A DNA stretch of 64,000 bases, taken from positions 1 through 64,000 of the forward strand of contig QKJQ01000023.1 of NCBI GenBank assembly GCA_003249225.1. Reading direction: 5' to 3'. A program made the position numbers and the translations under genes. Below the pieces are notes generated by a model. That model was given only the letters and a program-made list of their open reading frames with translations, made no database searches and had not been told where the DNA came from. The DNA is from Clostridia bacterium. GTDB taxonomy: Bacteria; Bacillota; Clostridia; Lachnospirales; Lachnospiraceae. Below, one piece after another: positions 39,668 through 48,757 of this stretch (positions are counted from its first letter, which is position 1; each line of letters starts with the position of its first letter).

Positions 39668-41317
39668 TCATTGATGCTTTGCTAAAAAATTCACAAATTG
39701 TAAAAACAATTTTGGATCGAAAATTATACCTGCTTCTTCTTTCATTGTCGCCAGTGTTTCATCTTTTCCCTGCTCAAATCCATGAGGCCGCTTTCCGCTT
39801 AAGGTAACATAGCGGCTGATAATAGAAGCAATCCTTGTCAGCGGATCGATCTGTTCACCACGCAGCTGATTTGGCGTTCCCTGTCCATCCCAACGCTCAT
39901 GCCGTTCGGAAATGGATCTTGCAATCGGAAAACTGTGATCATACATTTTAGCCAGCCGATACTCGATCTCCGTCACATTGTACTTACTTTCCCATGTTTT
40001 ATCCATATTGCAGGAAGCATGTTTCAGTTCATCCTGTGGAACAGCAACCAGTCCCATATATTGAATCGATAACAGCTGCTCAAGATTTTTAATAAAGAAA
40101 GCGTCCATAGAGAGGTACGAAGCAAATTTATGTGCCAGTTCGAGTGCCAGTTCGCAGTCATCCCTGCTGATGTAACTGGTCTCATACAATGCTTTGCGTA
40201 TAACATTCAGACTGTTGTTTCCGGAACGTATCCTGTGCTTTTCCAGATACATTCTTTCCTCTGCCTGCTTAATGACAACAGCCAGATTCTCAGAATCCTT
40301 ATGTCTGGTTGCCGCTCCCATTGCGATAGACGGCGGAAGAACCGATTCTGCAATCTTACTGCATTGGCCCTGAATGCGATTGCAGTATTCGTTGGCTTCT
40401 TCGATCTCTGCCCCAGGCATTAAAATGGTAAATTCGTCCCCACCGCACCTGCAGATAATGTACTCCGTCTTTGCCTCCTGCAGAAGAATCCTGCTTATCG
40501 TTTGCAGAAGTTTATCTCCCTGAGAATGTCCGAAGATGTCATTGGTGAACTTCAAGAAATTCACATCACCTACAATAACAGTTAAAGGGAATCGGTTACC
40601 CAGTTCCAGTTCTGTGCATTTTGTTTCAAAATACATGCGGTTATAAAGATTCGTAAGCGGATCATGCATGCTGTTATGAAGAAGCTGTCGTTCAAGTTCG
40701 TTCCTGAATTCAAGTTCTTCTTTCAGCAGATGATTCTTCATTCCCTTTTCCGATAACTGGTTGGATAACATGAACACCAGATTCGCAATCTTTTCAAACT
40801 GCTCCTTTGTCATACGCGGTACTTTTTTAATCTCCTGACAGTATTCATCAGGATCAATTCCAAGTTCCAACGCTCTGATCCGGTTTTCTTCATCCGTTTT
40901 GACCTGATCCTCCGGCAGAACCTGCCCCATAAGCCAGCTGGCGATATGCATATTTCCGACCATAATGCTTGCACCGGCATCGTACAGTCCCGCGGAGAGG
41001 CACTGCGCTATTATCGGTCCGCTTTTATTCGGCCTTCCCAGCACGGAGTCTGAATGAAAACAATTCTCTCTGCCCTTTTCTGATTTTCTGACAACCTCAC
41101 TGCAGAACTTACAGAAATGACTCTCCCTTGTTATCGGCGTTCCGTCCGGACGGGTAATGACCATGCCAATGCCAAGCGCAGAAGAAACAGAATCTTGAAG
41201 TTCCTGTATCTCCTGTAGATCGAATAGATCTTCAAATGTATACTTTCCTGATTGTTCGTAATTTTCCGTTCTTGTAACACCCAAGGCAAATACCCCCATT
41301 TCCCCAAAGCATAACAT
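39668..41317 (-). CDS. PocR-GGDEF protein with degenerate HD-GYP-like tail
   Basis: Up to 549 aa, probably cytoplasmic. Residues about 27-185 match a PocR sensory domain, with cysteines C69, C72, C86 and C106 (HFCKFC and ENCFHSD). A linker helix leads to a diguanylate cyclase domain with HDPLTNLYNR and an intact GGDEF at 292-296; no RxxD inhibitory site is seen five residues before it. Residues about 375-545 resemble HD-GYP: HERWDGQGTPNQLRGEQI at 473-490 keeps the middle motif but has T-P for Y-P, and I find no HD metal pair. The start is uncertain: codons at 41317 and 41299 and a TTG at 41284 with GGGGG 8 nt upstream all fit. It likely makes cyclic di-GMP in response to a small ligand. Confidence 0.8.
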   Translation of the reverse strand: MLCFGEMGVFALGVTRTENYEQSGKYTFEDLFDLQEIQELQDSVSSALGIGMVITRPDGTPITRESHFCKFCSEVVRKSEKGRENCFHSDSVLGRPNKSGPIIAQCLSAGLYDAGASIMVGNMHIASWLMGQVLPEDQVKTDEENRIRALELGIDPDEYCQEIKKVPRMTKEQFEKIANLVFMLSNQLSEKGMKNHLLKEELEFRNELERQLLHNSMHDPLTNLYNRMYFETKCTELELGNRFPLTVIVGDVNFLKFTNDIFGHSQGDKLLQTISRILLQEAKTEYIICRCGGDEFTILMPGAEIEEANEYCNRIQGQCSKIAESVLPPSIAMGAATRHKDSENLAVVIKQAEERMYLEKHRIRSGNNSLNVIRKALYETSYISRDDCELALELAHKFASYLSMDAFFIKNLEQLLSIQYMGLVAVPQDELKHASCNMDKTWESKYNVTEIEYRLAKMYDHSFPIARSISERHERWDGQGTPNQLRGEQIDPLTRIASIISRYVTLSGKRPHGFEQGKDETLATMKEEAGIIFDPKLFLQFVNFLAKHQ

Positions 41318-41399
41318 ACAGTAAATTGGGACTATTATACCATTAAATTTCGGGCGTTACAAGCCATTTTCTTGAAATTTTCAGAAATTATACACAGTA

Positions 41400-42788
41400 T
41401 CATTTAATTAATGCATTTTTTGCCGCTTCTTTTATTCCCTCCTGGAAAGTAGGGTGCGGTCGTACCCCTTTTATTATCTGATCGCAGGTCATTCCATTTA
41501 CTATGGCGGTTACCATCTCGCCAATCATATCGGTTGCCCGATCACACAAAAACTGTGCTCCAAGCAGTTTTTTGGTTTCTTTTTCGAATAAAAGCTTTAT
41601 AAAGCCACGCTCACCGCCGGATAGAATCGTCTTTCCATTACTGAGCATTAAGTATTTTCCTGACACAGTTTCAAGCCCAAGTTCTTTTGCTTCTTCCGCC
41701 GTTATGCCGGCACTTGCTATTTCAGGTGATGTATAGACACAGGAAGGTATAACAGAAAGGTCTGCTTCCTGCCCTTTCCCATGGATAGCATCAACAACTG
41801 CAAGCCCCTGGGCTGTCGCTGCATGAGCAAGCTGTATGGTATTTTTCCCGCTTGTAAAACAAATGGCATCGCCAATGGCATAAACATTCTTCCATTTTGT
41901 TTCAAACCGTTCATTAACTATGATTCTGCCTTTTTGCACCATGGCTTCTTCTGCGAAAAGTCCCTCTGTATTTGCCTGCCTTCCGACCGCCAGAAGCACA
42001 CCTTCTGCACAAACGCTTTGAAGTCTTCCTTTTTCTTCAAAATAAACGCATAGAGCATCTGCTGTTTTCTCAATCCGTACTACCGTGACACCGGTCTGTA
42101 TTCTGACACCTTTTTTCTTTAACGATACAGCCATACCCTGTCCCAGCTCTTTATCAAGAAGCGGAAGAATCCGGTCTGCTGCCTCGAGCATGGTTACTTC
42201 ACAGTCAAGCGCATTCCATAGTCCCGCGAATTCTGTTCCTATTACCCCACCGCCGATAATGATTAAGGACTTGTAGTTCTTTGGCTCTGCAAGAATTTCA
42301 TCGCTGGTCACAACTCCATCTTCCTGGCTTCCTTCGATTGGAATCCTGTAAGGTCTCGACCCGGTCGCAAGCAGTATGTGTTCTGCCTTTATTTCTTTTA
42401 CTTCCTCCGTCGTTGTCACCGTGAATCTTCCTTCTCTGACATCGCTTGCTTTCCCTTTTATAACTGAAATATTGGCATTTTTCAAGAGCCGCTCAATACC
42501 ATTCCGAAGTGTTTCGACAGCAAGATCCTTTTTTTCATACATAACAGCCTGATTCACTGCATGAACGGTCACATCAACCCCATATTCTGCTGCCTGTTTC
42601 ACATTTTGATAGATTCCTGCGCTGTGCATTAGCGACTTTGTTGGAATACAGCCCCGGTTCAGGCAAGTCCCGCCAAGTTCTCTTTCTTCAATCAGAACTG
42701 TCTTCATGCCAAGTTCTGCCGCATGCAGCGCAGCTTCATATCCACCAGGACCAGCTCCGATTACTGCAACTTTTATATCGTTGTCCAT
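41400..42788 (-). CDS. lpd: Dihydrolipoyl dehydrogenase (L-protein)
   Basis: A 462-aa FAD flavoenzyme that reoxidises dihydrolipoyl-GcvH with NAD+. The FAD motif IGAGPGGYEAA (10-20), redox pair C42 and C47 in GGTCLNRGC, NAD motif GGGVIGTEFAG, and a C-terminal HPHPTFQEG-like stretch (RPHPTFQEG) are all present. The start at 42788 gives the canonical N-terminus DNDIKVAVIGAG; the frame extends 60 nt further upstream into gcvPB. No lipoyl domain is attached. It is the last gene of the gcv operon and completes the complex. Confidence 0.96.
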   Translation of the reverse strand: MDNDIKVAVIGAGPGGYEAALHAAELGMKTVLIEERELGGTCLNRGCIPTKSLMHSAGIYQNVKQAAEYGVDVTVHAVNQAVMYEKKDLAVETLRNGIERLLKNANISVIKGKASDVREGRFTVTTTEEVKEIKAEHILLATGSRPYRIPIEGSQEDGVVTSDEILAEPKNYKSLIIIGGGVIGTEFAGLWNALDCEVTMLEAADRILPLLDKELGQGMAVSLKKKGVRIQTGVTVVRIEKTADALCVYFEEKGRLQSVCAEGVLLAVGRQANTEGLFAEEAMVQKGRIIVNERFETKWKNVYAIGDAICFTSGKNTIQLAHAATAQGLAVVDAIHGKGQEADLSVIPSCVYTSPEIASAGITAEEAKELGLETVSGKYLMLSNGKTILSGGERGFIKLLFEKETKKLLGAQFLCDRATDMIGEMVTAIVNGMTCDQIIKGVRPHPTFQEGIKEAAKNALIK

Positions 42789-42813
42789 TCTCTGCCTTTC
42801 TATCTTGAAAGAT

Positions 42814-44271
42814 TCATTCCACACAAGTTTCACAATGCTCTTCGTCACTGTGTTTCAAAATCGGTTTTCTCGCTGCCGTCACCTCATCCAGTCGCCGCAC
42901 CGGTTGGTTGATCGGCGCTTCTTTTAAACGTTCCGGTTCGTTCTGGGCCTTATCATAAAGCTGCAGCATGATATCTACTGCTCGGTCAATGGTTTCCTTC
43001 GATTCTGTCTCGGTCGGTTCAAGCATCAGTGCTTCATGTACTATATTGGGGAAATACATTGTTGGCGGATGTATCCCGTATTCCTGAATACCTTTTGCCA
43101 TATCGAGTGCAGATACTCCGGTTTCCTCTTTTAGCTTTTCCAGCGTCAGAACAAACTCATGCATACAGACTCCGGGATACGCAACCTCGAAAGTATCTTC
43201 CAGTCGCTTCATCATATAATTAGCATTCAGAACTGCATTTCCAGAAATATCAGCCATCCCTTCTTTTCCTAAGGTAAGCAGATAGGTCAGTGCTCTCAGA
43301 ACGATCAGAAAATTCCCTTCGAACATTTTTACACGTCCAACGCTCTCCTCTTGTTGAAGGAGATAATGATTTTCGCCATCTCTTGCCACCCTGTTTCCGG
43401 GCAGGTAGTTTGCCAGGTTTTTTTTGCACCCGACCGGACCGCTGCCAGGGCCTCCACCGCCATGCGGTGTAGAGAATGTTTTGTGAAGGTTCAGATGAAC
43501 AATATCAAATCCCATATCTCCCGGTCTTGCACGTCCGATGACAGCATTCAGATTCGCACCATCGTAATAGTTCAGTCCTCCTGCTTCATGCACCAGCCTG
43601 GTTATCTCGAGTATATTCGTATCAAAAAGTCCGAGTGTGTTCGGATTGGTCAGCATAAGACCTGCCGTATCATTTCCTAAGGCTGCTTTTAATGCAGTAA
43701 GGTCGACAAGCCCATGTTCTGTCGATGGAATATTTATAATAGTATACCCTACCATGGCGGCGCTGGCGGGATTGGTTCCATGCGCTGAATCAGGAACCAA
43801 GATCTTCGTACGCCCACTGTCTTTTCTTGCCGTATGATAGGCATGCATCAGCAAAAGACCGGTGAATTCTCCATGTGCTCCTGCTGCCGGCTGAAAGGTC
43901 ATAGCATCCATTCCCGTTATCTCAGTAAGGATCTCTTCTGCTTCTTTCAGGACTTCAAGGCAGCCTTCTGCTGTATATTCGGGCTGCAGGGGATGGATAT
44001 TGGAGAACCCTTCCATTGCTGCTATTTCATCATTGATCTTAGGGTTATATTTCATTGTACAGGAACCAAGCGGATAAAAGCCGTTGTTCACGCCGTGAAC
44101 CCGACCTGCCAATGCAGTATAGTGCCTTGATATCTCCGTCTCGGAAACTTCCGGCAGATGAAGTTCCTGCCCGCGAAGCAGGGAGGCTTCCATTCTATAT
44201 TCGGGAACCGAAAGTTCTGGAAGCAATGTGCAGCTCCTATTCTTTTGTCCCGATTCAACTATTAATCTCAT
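42814..44271 (-). CDS. gcvPB: Glycine dehydrogenase (decarboxylating) subunit 2
   Basis: A 485-aa PLP-binding half of the split P-protein, which decarboxylates glycine and passes the aminomethyl group to lipoyl-GcvH. The PLP lysine is K264 in NLHKTFSTPHGGGG, preceded by YDGANLNAV. Length fits gcvPB. The ATG at 44271 has AGGAG 7 nt upstream. It follows gcvPA after 151 bp, the largest gap in the operon. Confidence 0.97.
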   Translation of the reverse strand: MRLIVESGQKNRSCTLLPELSVPEYRMEASLLRGQELHLPEVSETEISRHYTALAGRVHGVNNGFYPLGSCTMKYNPKINDEIAAMEGFSNIHPLQPEYTAEGCLEVLKEAEEILTEITGMDAMTFQPAAGAHGEFTGLLLMHAYHTARKDSGRTKILVPDSAHGTNPASAAMVGYTIINIPSTEHGLVDLTALKAALGNDTAGLMLTNPNTLGLFDTNILEITRLVHEAGGLNYYDGANLNAVIGRARPGDMGFDIVHLNLHKTFSTPHGGGGPGSGPVGCKKNLANYLPGNRVARDGENHYLLQQEESVGRVKMFEGNFLIVLRALTYLLTLGKEGMADISGNAVLNANYMMKRLEDTFEVAYPGVCMHEFVLTLEKLKEETGVSALDMAKGIQEYGIHPPTMYFPNIVHEALMLEPTETESKETIDRAVDIMLQLYDKAQNEPERLKEAPINQPVRRLDEVTAARKPILKHSDEEHCETCVE

Positions 44272-44422
44272 ATATTCTCCTATCTTGCGCTTTTTATGCG
44301 CAGGTCAAAACACTCTTCGTAAATGGAACGCCTCATTACGCTTGTTTTCTCACCCATCAGGCGAATAGGACCTGTGTGTGTTTGATAAGCACGAATAAGC
44401 ATGATTGCACGATTGCTCCCGC

Positions 44423-45748
44423 TTACTCTTCATGCCCTTGATAGGTACGAAGAATATCCACCACACGGTCCAACTCTTCCTTTGCTGTCATCTCTGTGAC
44501 GCACCAAAGAATTCTGTGATCATCCAGCATAAGTCCACCCAAAATATCTTCCTCTTCCAGTACTTCCAGCACTTTTGCCGCATCTGGACATATCGTGACA
44601 AATTCATGAAAGTACTCTTTTTTATGTTCCATTCTAAATCCTTTAAGATTACACAGTTCATTTGCAAAATAGTGTGCATTTGACATGCAAAGAGAAGCCG
44701 TCTGCTTCATCCCTGAAGGTCCCATGGCACTCATATAGACAGCAGCCGTCAGAGCACAAAGCGCCTGATTTGAACAAATGTTGCTGGATGCTTTTTCTCT
44801 TCTTATATGTTGTTCCCGCGCCTGCAACGTAAGAACAAACGCTCGTTTCCCTTCAATATCGGTTGTCTGCCCTGCTATTCTTCCGGGGAGCTTTCTCATC
44901 ATTTTCTCCGTTGCTGCCATAAACCCAAGATATGGACCACCGTATGACAGCGGCAGGCCAAGCGGCTGCCCTTCTCCGACTGCAATATCCGCTTTACACT
45001 CTCCGGGTGTTTTTAACAGACCCATGGCGATTGGATTGCAGTGCATGATATACTCTGCCTTTGTCTGATGTACTATTTCGCCGATCTCGTCGGCGGGTTC
45101 GATGATTCCATAAAAGTTTGGCTGCTGGATCAGGACACACGCAGTCGTATCCCCTATCTCTTCCTTTAGCGCATCCATATCGGTCGCTCCCTCTTTGCAA
45201 GGGATGAGAACCAGAGTATCTTCAACACCGGTCAGATAAGTCCTTATTACTTCTATTACCTGTGGGTGAACACCCTCGGATACCAACACCCGATGCCGTT
45301 TTTTATCCCGGCACATGGCAATCGCTTCTGCTGCTGCGGTAGCGCCGTCGTATACAGAAGCATTGGATGCATCCATCCCAGTCAGCTCACAGATCATTGT
45401 CTGATATTCAAAGATAGCCTGCAGCAGACCCTGACTCATTTCTGCCTGATAGGGTGTATATGCTGTTACAAATTCTTCCTTGGAAGTAACACTTTTCACG
45501 ATAGAAGGTATGTAATGGCTGTATGCTCCGGCACCGCGCAAAATTGTCGGAAATACATGATTTTTTGCCGCAATTTTCTGCATCCGTTTCTTTACTTCGA
45601 GCTCTGATCTGCCGGCAGGGATTTCAAGCTCTCTTTTCAGAAGGATTTCTGCCGGAATTTCTCCAAATAGCTCGTCCACCGAAGAGATTCCAATCTCCAG
45701 AAGCATCTCCCTCTTGTCCCGCTCTGTATTTAAAATATAACTGCCCAT
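44423..45748 (-). CDS. gcvPA: Glycine dehydrogenase (decarboxylating) subunit 1
   Basis: A 441-aa partner half of the P-protein. Signature stretches are SYILNTERDKREMLLEIG at the N-terminus, GAGAYSHYIPSIV, and NASVYDGATAAAEA. The start at 45748 has AAGGAG 8 nt upstream; an in-frame codon 27 nt earlier has no site. It has no PLP lysine of its own and needs GcvPB. Confidence 0.96.
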   Translation of the reverse strand: MGSYILNTERDKREMLLEIGISSVDELFGEIPAEILLKRELEIPAGRSELEVKKRMQKIAAKNHVFPTILRGAGAYSHYIPSIVKSVTSKEEFVTAYTPYQAEMSQGLLQAIFEYQTMICELTGMDASNASVYDGATAAAEAIAMCRDKKRHRVLVSEGVHPQVIEVIRTYLTGVEDTLVLIPCKEGATDMDALKEEIGDTTACVLIQQPNFYGIIEPADEIGEIVHQTKAEYIMHCNPIAMGLLKTPGECKADIAVGEGQPLGLPLSYGGPYLGFMAATEKMMRKLPGRIAGQTTDIEGKRAFVLTLQAREQHIRREKASSNICSNQALCALTAAVYMSAMGPSGMKQTASLCMSNAHYFANELCNLKGFRMEHKKEYFHEFVTICPDAAKVLEVLEEEDILGGLMLDDHRILWCVTEMTAKEELDRVVDILRTYQGHEE

Positions 45749-45810
45749 ATATGCTCCTTTTCCTGCGCTGTTCATTTGCGCTTAAAAATTCGAACGAACC
45801 ATGAAGCGTT

Positions 45811-46185
45811 CTAGGCTTCTGATTTAATGAACGTTTCGTATTCATCTTCCGACAGGAATTCTGCCGTTTCTGTAATGTCTTCGATCTCTGCGATCCAGGC
45901 CTCATAAGGATGTTCATTGATCAGTTCCGGTGCATCCAGCAGATCTTCGTTCACTCGGGCAATGGTACCGGTAAGGGGCGAATATACGTCGGATACTGCT
46001 TTTACAGATTCCACATCACAAAATGTGTCTTCCACCGTTACACAGTCTCCTTCTTCCGGCAGATTGATAAAGACCAGGTCTCCCAGCTGCTGCTGGGCAT
46101 ACTCTGTCAAACCTACCTTTGCTTTGCCATCCTCTGTGTATTTTACCCATTCATGTGTTTTCGTAAATTTTAATTCAGCCATATA
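45811..46185 (-). CDS. gcvH: Glycine cleavage H protein
   Basis: A 124-aa lipoyl-carrier protein that shuttles the aminomethyl group between P, T and L proteins. The lipoylated residue is K61 in [14 protein letters not shown]. It begins [14 protein letters not shown], the normal H-protein start; GTGAGG lies 8 nt upstream of the ATG at 46185. No lipoate ligase gene is nearby. Confidence 0.97.
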   Translation of the reverse strand, partial: YMAELKFTKTHEWVKYTEDGKAKVGLTEYAQQQLGDLVFINLPEEGDCVTVEDTFCDVESVKAVSDVYSPLTGTIARVNEDLLDAPELINEHPYEAWIAEIEDITETAEFLSEDEYETFIKSEA

Positions 46186-46211
46186 AGCCTCACTTTCTGC
46201 GTTTTGCATAA

Positions 46212-47306
46212 TTATTTTTCTCTTTTATAAAACGGAAGGCGGCAGATTTTTGCTTCTACCATTCTTCCTCTTACCTCTGCCATTACTGCCGTTCCTATTT
46301 CTGCATAAGTTTTTTCAATCAATGCCATGGCTACTGCCTTTCCAAGGTAAGGACAATGTGTTCCCGAGGTACTAACTCCGATCTCTTTTCCATCGGCAAA
46401 AATCGTACAATGTTCCCGTATGATTCCTCTTCCGGTAACTTCCAGACCCACGCGGGTTCTCTCTTGTCTTCCCTTTTTCAGCATAGCTTTTTTCCCGATA
46501 AAGTCTTCTTCCTTTTGAAGCTTTACAGCGAAAGAAAGCCCTGTTTCAAGCGGTGTGACTTCATCGTCCATCTCGTGCCCGTAAAGAGGCATAGCTGCTT
46601 CTAATCGCAGCGTATCTCTGGCTCCCAGTCCACAGGGAATCAGTCCGTCTTCCTTCCCATTCAAAAGCAGAAGTTCCCAAAGTTCAGCAGCGTCATTCGG
46701 GCTGCAATATAATTCGAACCCGTCCTCTCCTGTATATCCGGTTCTGGACAACAGGCAGGGAATCCTGCCGTCGATCATGCATTCTTTTGTAAATGTATAA
46801 TACTTTTGCGGAATTTTATCTTTCTCGCAGATGCGCTCCAGAATCCGTTCTGCTTTGGGTCCCTGCAATGCCAGCTGTGCATACTTTTCAGACAAATCAT
46901 CAAATTCCACATTTCCACTCAGGTGTGCTTTCATCCAGGCGGCATCTTTCTCTTTGTTTGCAGCGTTCACAACAATCAGGTACTCCTCTTCTTCCAGTTT
47001 ATAAACCAGAAGATCATCCACAACACCGCCTTCTTCGTTGCACATCGGGCTGTATTTTGCCTGTCCGGGTGCCATCTTGGAGCAATCATTCGTCACCAGC
47101 ATCTGTATCGTATGCAGTGCATCCTTTCCCGCAATCCTTAGTTCTCCCATGTGGGATACATCAAAAAGTCCGCAGTCATTTCTGACGGCCATATGCTCTT
47201 TGATCACCCCGGTCTCATACTGGACCGGAAGCAAAAATCCTGCAAACGAAACGATCTTTCCTTTCCATGCGACATGGTTTTCATACAAAGGTGTTTTCTT
47301 TTCCAT
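46212..47306 (-). CDS. gcvT: Aminomethyltransferase (T-protein)
   Basis: A 364-aa enzyme that transfers the methylene group to tetrahydrofolate and releases ammonia. Family stretches include [30 protein letters not shown] and [14 protein letters not shown]. The start at 47306 has GGAGG 5 nt upstream. It is the first gene of the operon, behind the glycine riboswitch. Confidence 0.97.
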   Translation of the reverse strand: MEKKTPLYENHVAWKGKIVSFAGFLLPVQYETGVIKEHMAVRNDCGLFDVSHMGELRIAGKDALHTIQMLVTNDCSKMAPGQAKYSPMCNEEGGVVDDLLVYKLEEEEYLIVVNAANKEKDAAWMKAHLSGNVEFDDLSEKYAQLALQGPKAERILERICEKDKIPQKYYTFTKECMIDGRIPCLLSRTGYTGEDGFELYCSPNDAAELWELLLLNGKEDGLIPCGLGARDTLRLEAAMPLYGHEMDDEVTPLETGLSFAVKLQKEEDFIGKKAMLKKGRQERTRVGLEVTGRGIIREHCTIFADGKEIGVSTSGTHCPYLGKAVAMALIEKTYAEIGTAVMAEVRGRMVEAKICRLPFYKREK

Positions 47307-47402
47307 GCTTTCCTCCATATCTGCGTTTCTTTTCTCTGTCTAATACTATGCTTTGAAACGCATTTCTCTGTTTCTTTGCTTTTCTGCCGCTTTTTGCGCA
47401 GC

Positions 47403-47436
47403 AAAAAAGCACATCAATCATAAAGGATTAATGTGC
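47403..47436 (-). terminator. Riboswitch expression-platform terminator
   Basis: On the minus strand GCACAT-ATC and GAT-ATGTGC arms (47409-47436) form a strong hairpin followed by six T (47408-47403). It lies directly after the second glycine aptamer and before gcvT, so it should end transcription when glycine is low. A second hairpin (47391-47410) can pair the T-run with a downstream A-run. Confidence 0.85.
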
Positions 47437-47598
47437 CTCTGTATTTTTACCTGAAAGATTCTCCCTATATCCGGATTGCTTCTTCGGTGTGATAAACACT
47501 TTCCAGAGTATCGTCCAAATCCGGTCCTTTTGCCTGAGAGTTTTCGCATTCCCCTTCGGCGCTGATCGTCCAGTCTCTCCCAGATTCTTCATACGATA
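47434..47598 (-). promoter_or_regulatory. Tandem glycine riboswitch
   Basis: Two consecutive glycine aptamers are read on the minus strand. The first (about 47588-47520) has GGGAGAGAC, GCCGAAGGGG, CTCTCAGG and AAAAGGACCGG, closed by ATCTGG/CCGGAT. The second (about 47510-47437) has CTCTGGAAAG, CACCGAAGAAGCAA, CTTTCAGGTAAAAA and closes with CTCTG/CAGAG. The short linker between them is the normal tandem form. Glycine should favour expression of the gcv genes that follow. Confidence 0.95.
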
Positions 47599-47624
47599 AT
47601 TCATTTGGTTGTTCTTACATTTTT

Positions 47625-47653
47625 ATAGTAACGTATTAAAATACAAATGTCAA
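47625..47653 (-). promoter_or_regulatory. gcv operon promoter
   Basis: TTGACA (47648-47653) and TACTAT (47625-47630) are spaced by 17 bp on the minus strand; transcription would start near 47618, just before the first glycine aptamer. Confidence 0.8.
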
Positions 47654-47686
47654 TCCATGAAACCTATACAGTTCCATATTTTACAA

Positions 47687-48712
47687 TTACTTCTTTTTCC
47701 CAAATCCAAAAAACTTACCCCTGGCCGGTTCCTGCTTTTCATCTTCGTCCTGGGTATCCTTCCACTGCTCGTATTCGGCATCCAGATTAAAGTCATCAGC
47801 CGAATAGACCTGTCCCTTCTTTTCCGGTATCTGGTCAGAGCCCTGACCTGCAGGAGTATGTATCTCCTGATTCTCCCACTCATCCTTCTCCTGATGCTTT
47901 CTGTCCTTTTTTGCCACCGGTGCCGCTTTTGTATTAAAAATACTATTCTCAGGGATTCCTCCGCCAGTATGCACTTTGACTTCAATTTTTTGCTTTACTG
48001 CTTCTTTTTCGGGCTCAACAAGTGGTGCTACAAGCTCTGTTTGTGCTGCTTCGACCTTCCGAATGGGCTTTTCTTCCCTTTTCTTAGCCGCCAGTCTGCT
48101 TTCCTTTTTACTGAGTATGCGCTGCTCGTCATCGGATATATAATCTGGTCTTTCTCTGGTATCAATATCCCCAAGGGTAAGCTGGTCATCATCCTCTTCT
48201 TCCTCATCCTGCTGTATCCGTTCCTGAATATAGGCTGTGTTGTAGTCATCGATGATATCAAGATATTTTTTCCCTTGTGCCATTGCATTCAGCTGCATCA
48301 TCAGTTCTTTTTGATTCTCTGCGATGATCTGCAACTGGAAATTCAGCTTTTCTTCCATCACTCGGTATTCATCCTGCATATTTTCTTTTGACTCTTTGAT
48401 AATTCCGTACAGATCGTTTAATGCCTCATCTGTATACAGCATGGAAGCGGCATATACATCTTCTGCTTTGGAACTTGCATCTGCAATAATATCCTGCCCC
48501 ATTTTTTCCATTTGCTGTTTTGCTTTTTCCTTGGATCTTGTTGTTGCTTCATACTGATCCATGACTTCAACGACGGCATAATTCAGTTTTTCCAACAGAT
48601 CGAACATATCACGTTTGGACAGAATGATCCGGTCAGGAGAATTGTTATAGCTGTCGCATTTCGAAAACAGGACATGAATTGCTTTCAAGATCTCTTCTAT
48701 TTTTTCAGGCAT
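47687..48712 (-). CDS. Coiled-coil protein of unknown function
   Basis: A 341-aa cytoplasmic protein I cannot assign to a named family. Residues 1-150 are helical and coiled-coil, with ILSKRDMFDLLEKLNYAVVEVMD reminiscent of DivIVA-like or envelope-associated filament proteins. An acidic patch (QQDEEEEDDDQ) lies near 170-180, followed by a low-complexity, charged tail and a lysine-rich end (FFGFGKKK). AAGGAG lies 9 nt before the ATG. It is the last of four genes after xylB, the methyltransferase and hslO. A dense antisense open frame exists but has no ribosome-binding site. Confidence 0.6.
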   Translation of the reverse strand: MPEKIEEILKAIHVLFSKCDSYNNSPDRIILSKRDMFDLLEKLNYAVVEVMDQYEATTRSKEKAKQQMEKMGQDIIADASSKAEDVYAASMLYTDEALNDLYGIIKESKENMQDEYRVMEEKLNFQLQIIAENQKELMMQLNAMAQGKKYLDIIDDYNTAYIQERIQQDEEEEDDDQLTLGDIDTRERPDYISDDEQRILSKKESRLAAKKREEKPIRKVEAAQTELVAPLVEPEKEAVKQKIEVKVHTGGGIPENSIFNTKAAPVAKKDRKHQEKDEWENQEIHTPAGQGSDQIPEKKGQVYSADDFNLDAEYEQWKDTQDEDEKQEPARGKFFGFGKKK

Positions 48713-48757
48713 GTGTAAACACTCCTTCTATCCATACTGCCACAATCACATAAAAGA

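Noticed and set aside
47609..48391. Long plus-strand open frame of 260 codons rich in Leu, Phe and Cys
   Set aside because: It is antisense to the coiled-coil gene, has no ribosome-binding site, and its composition mirrors the charged protein on the other strand.
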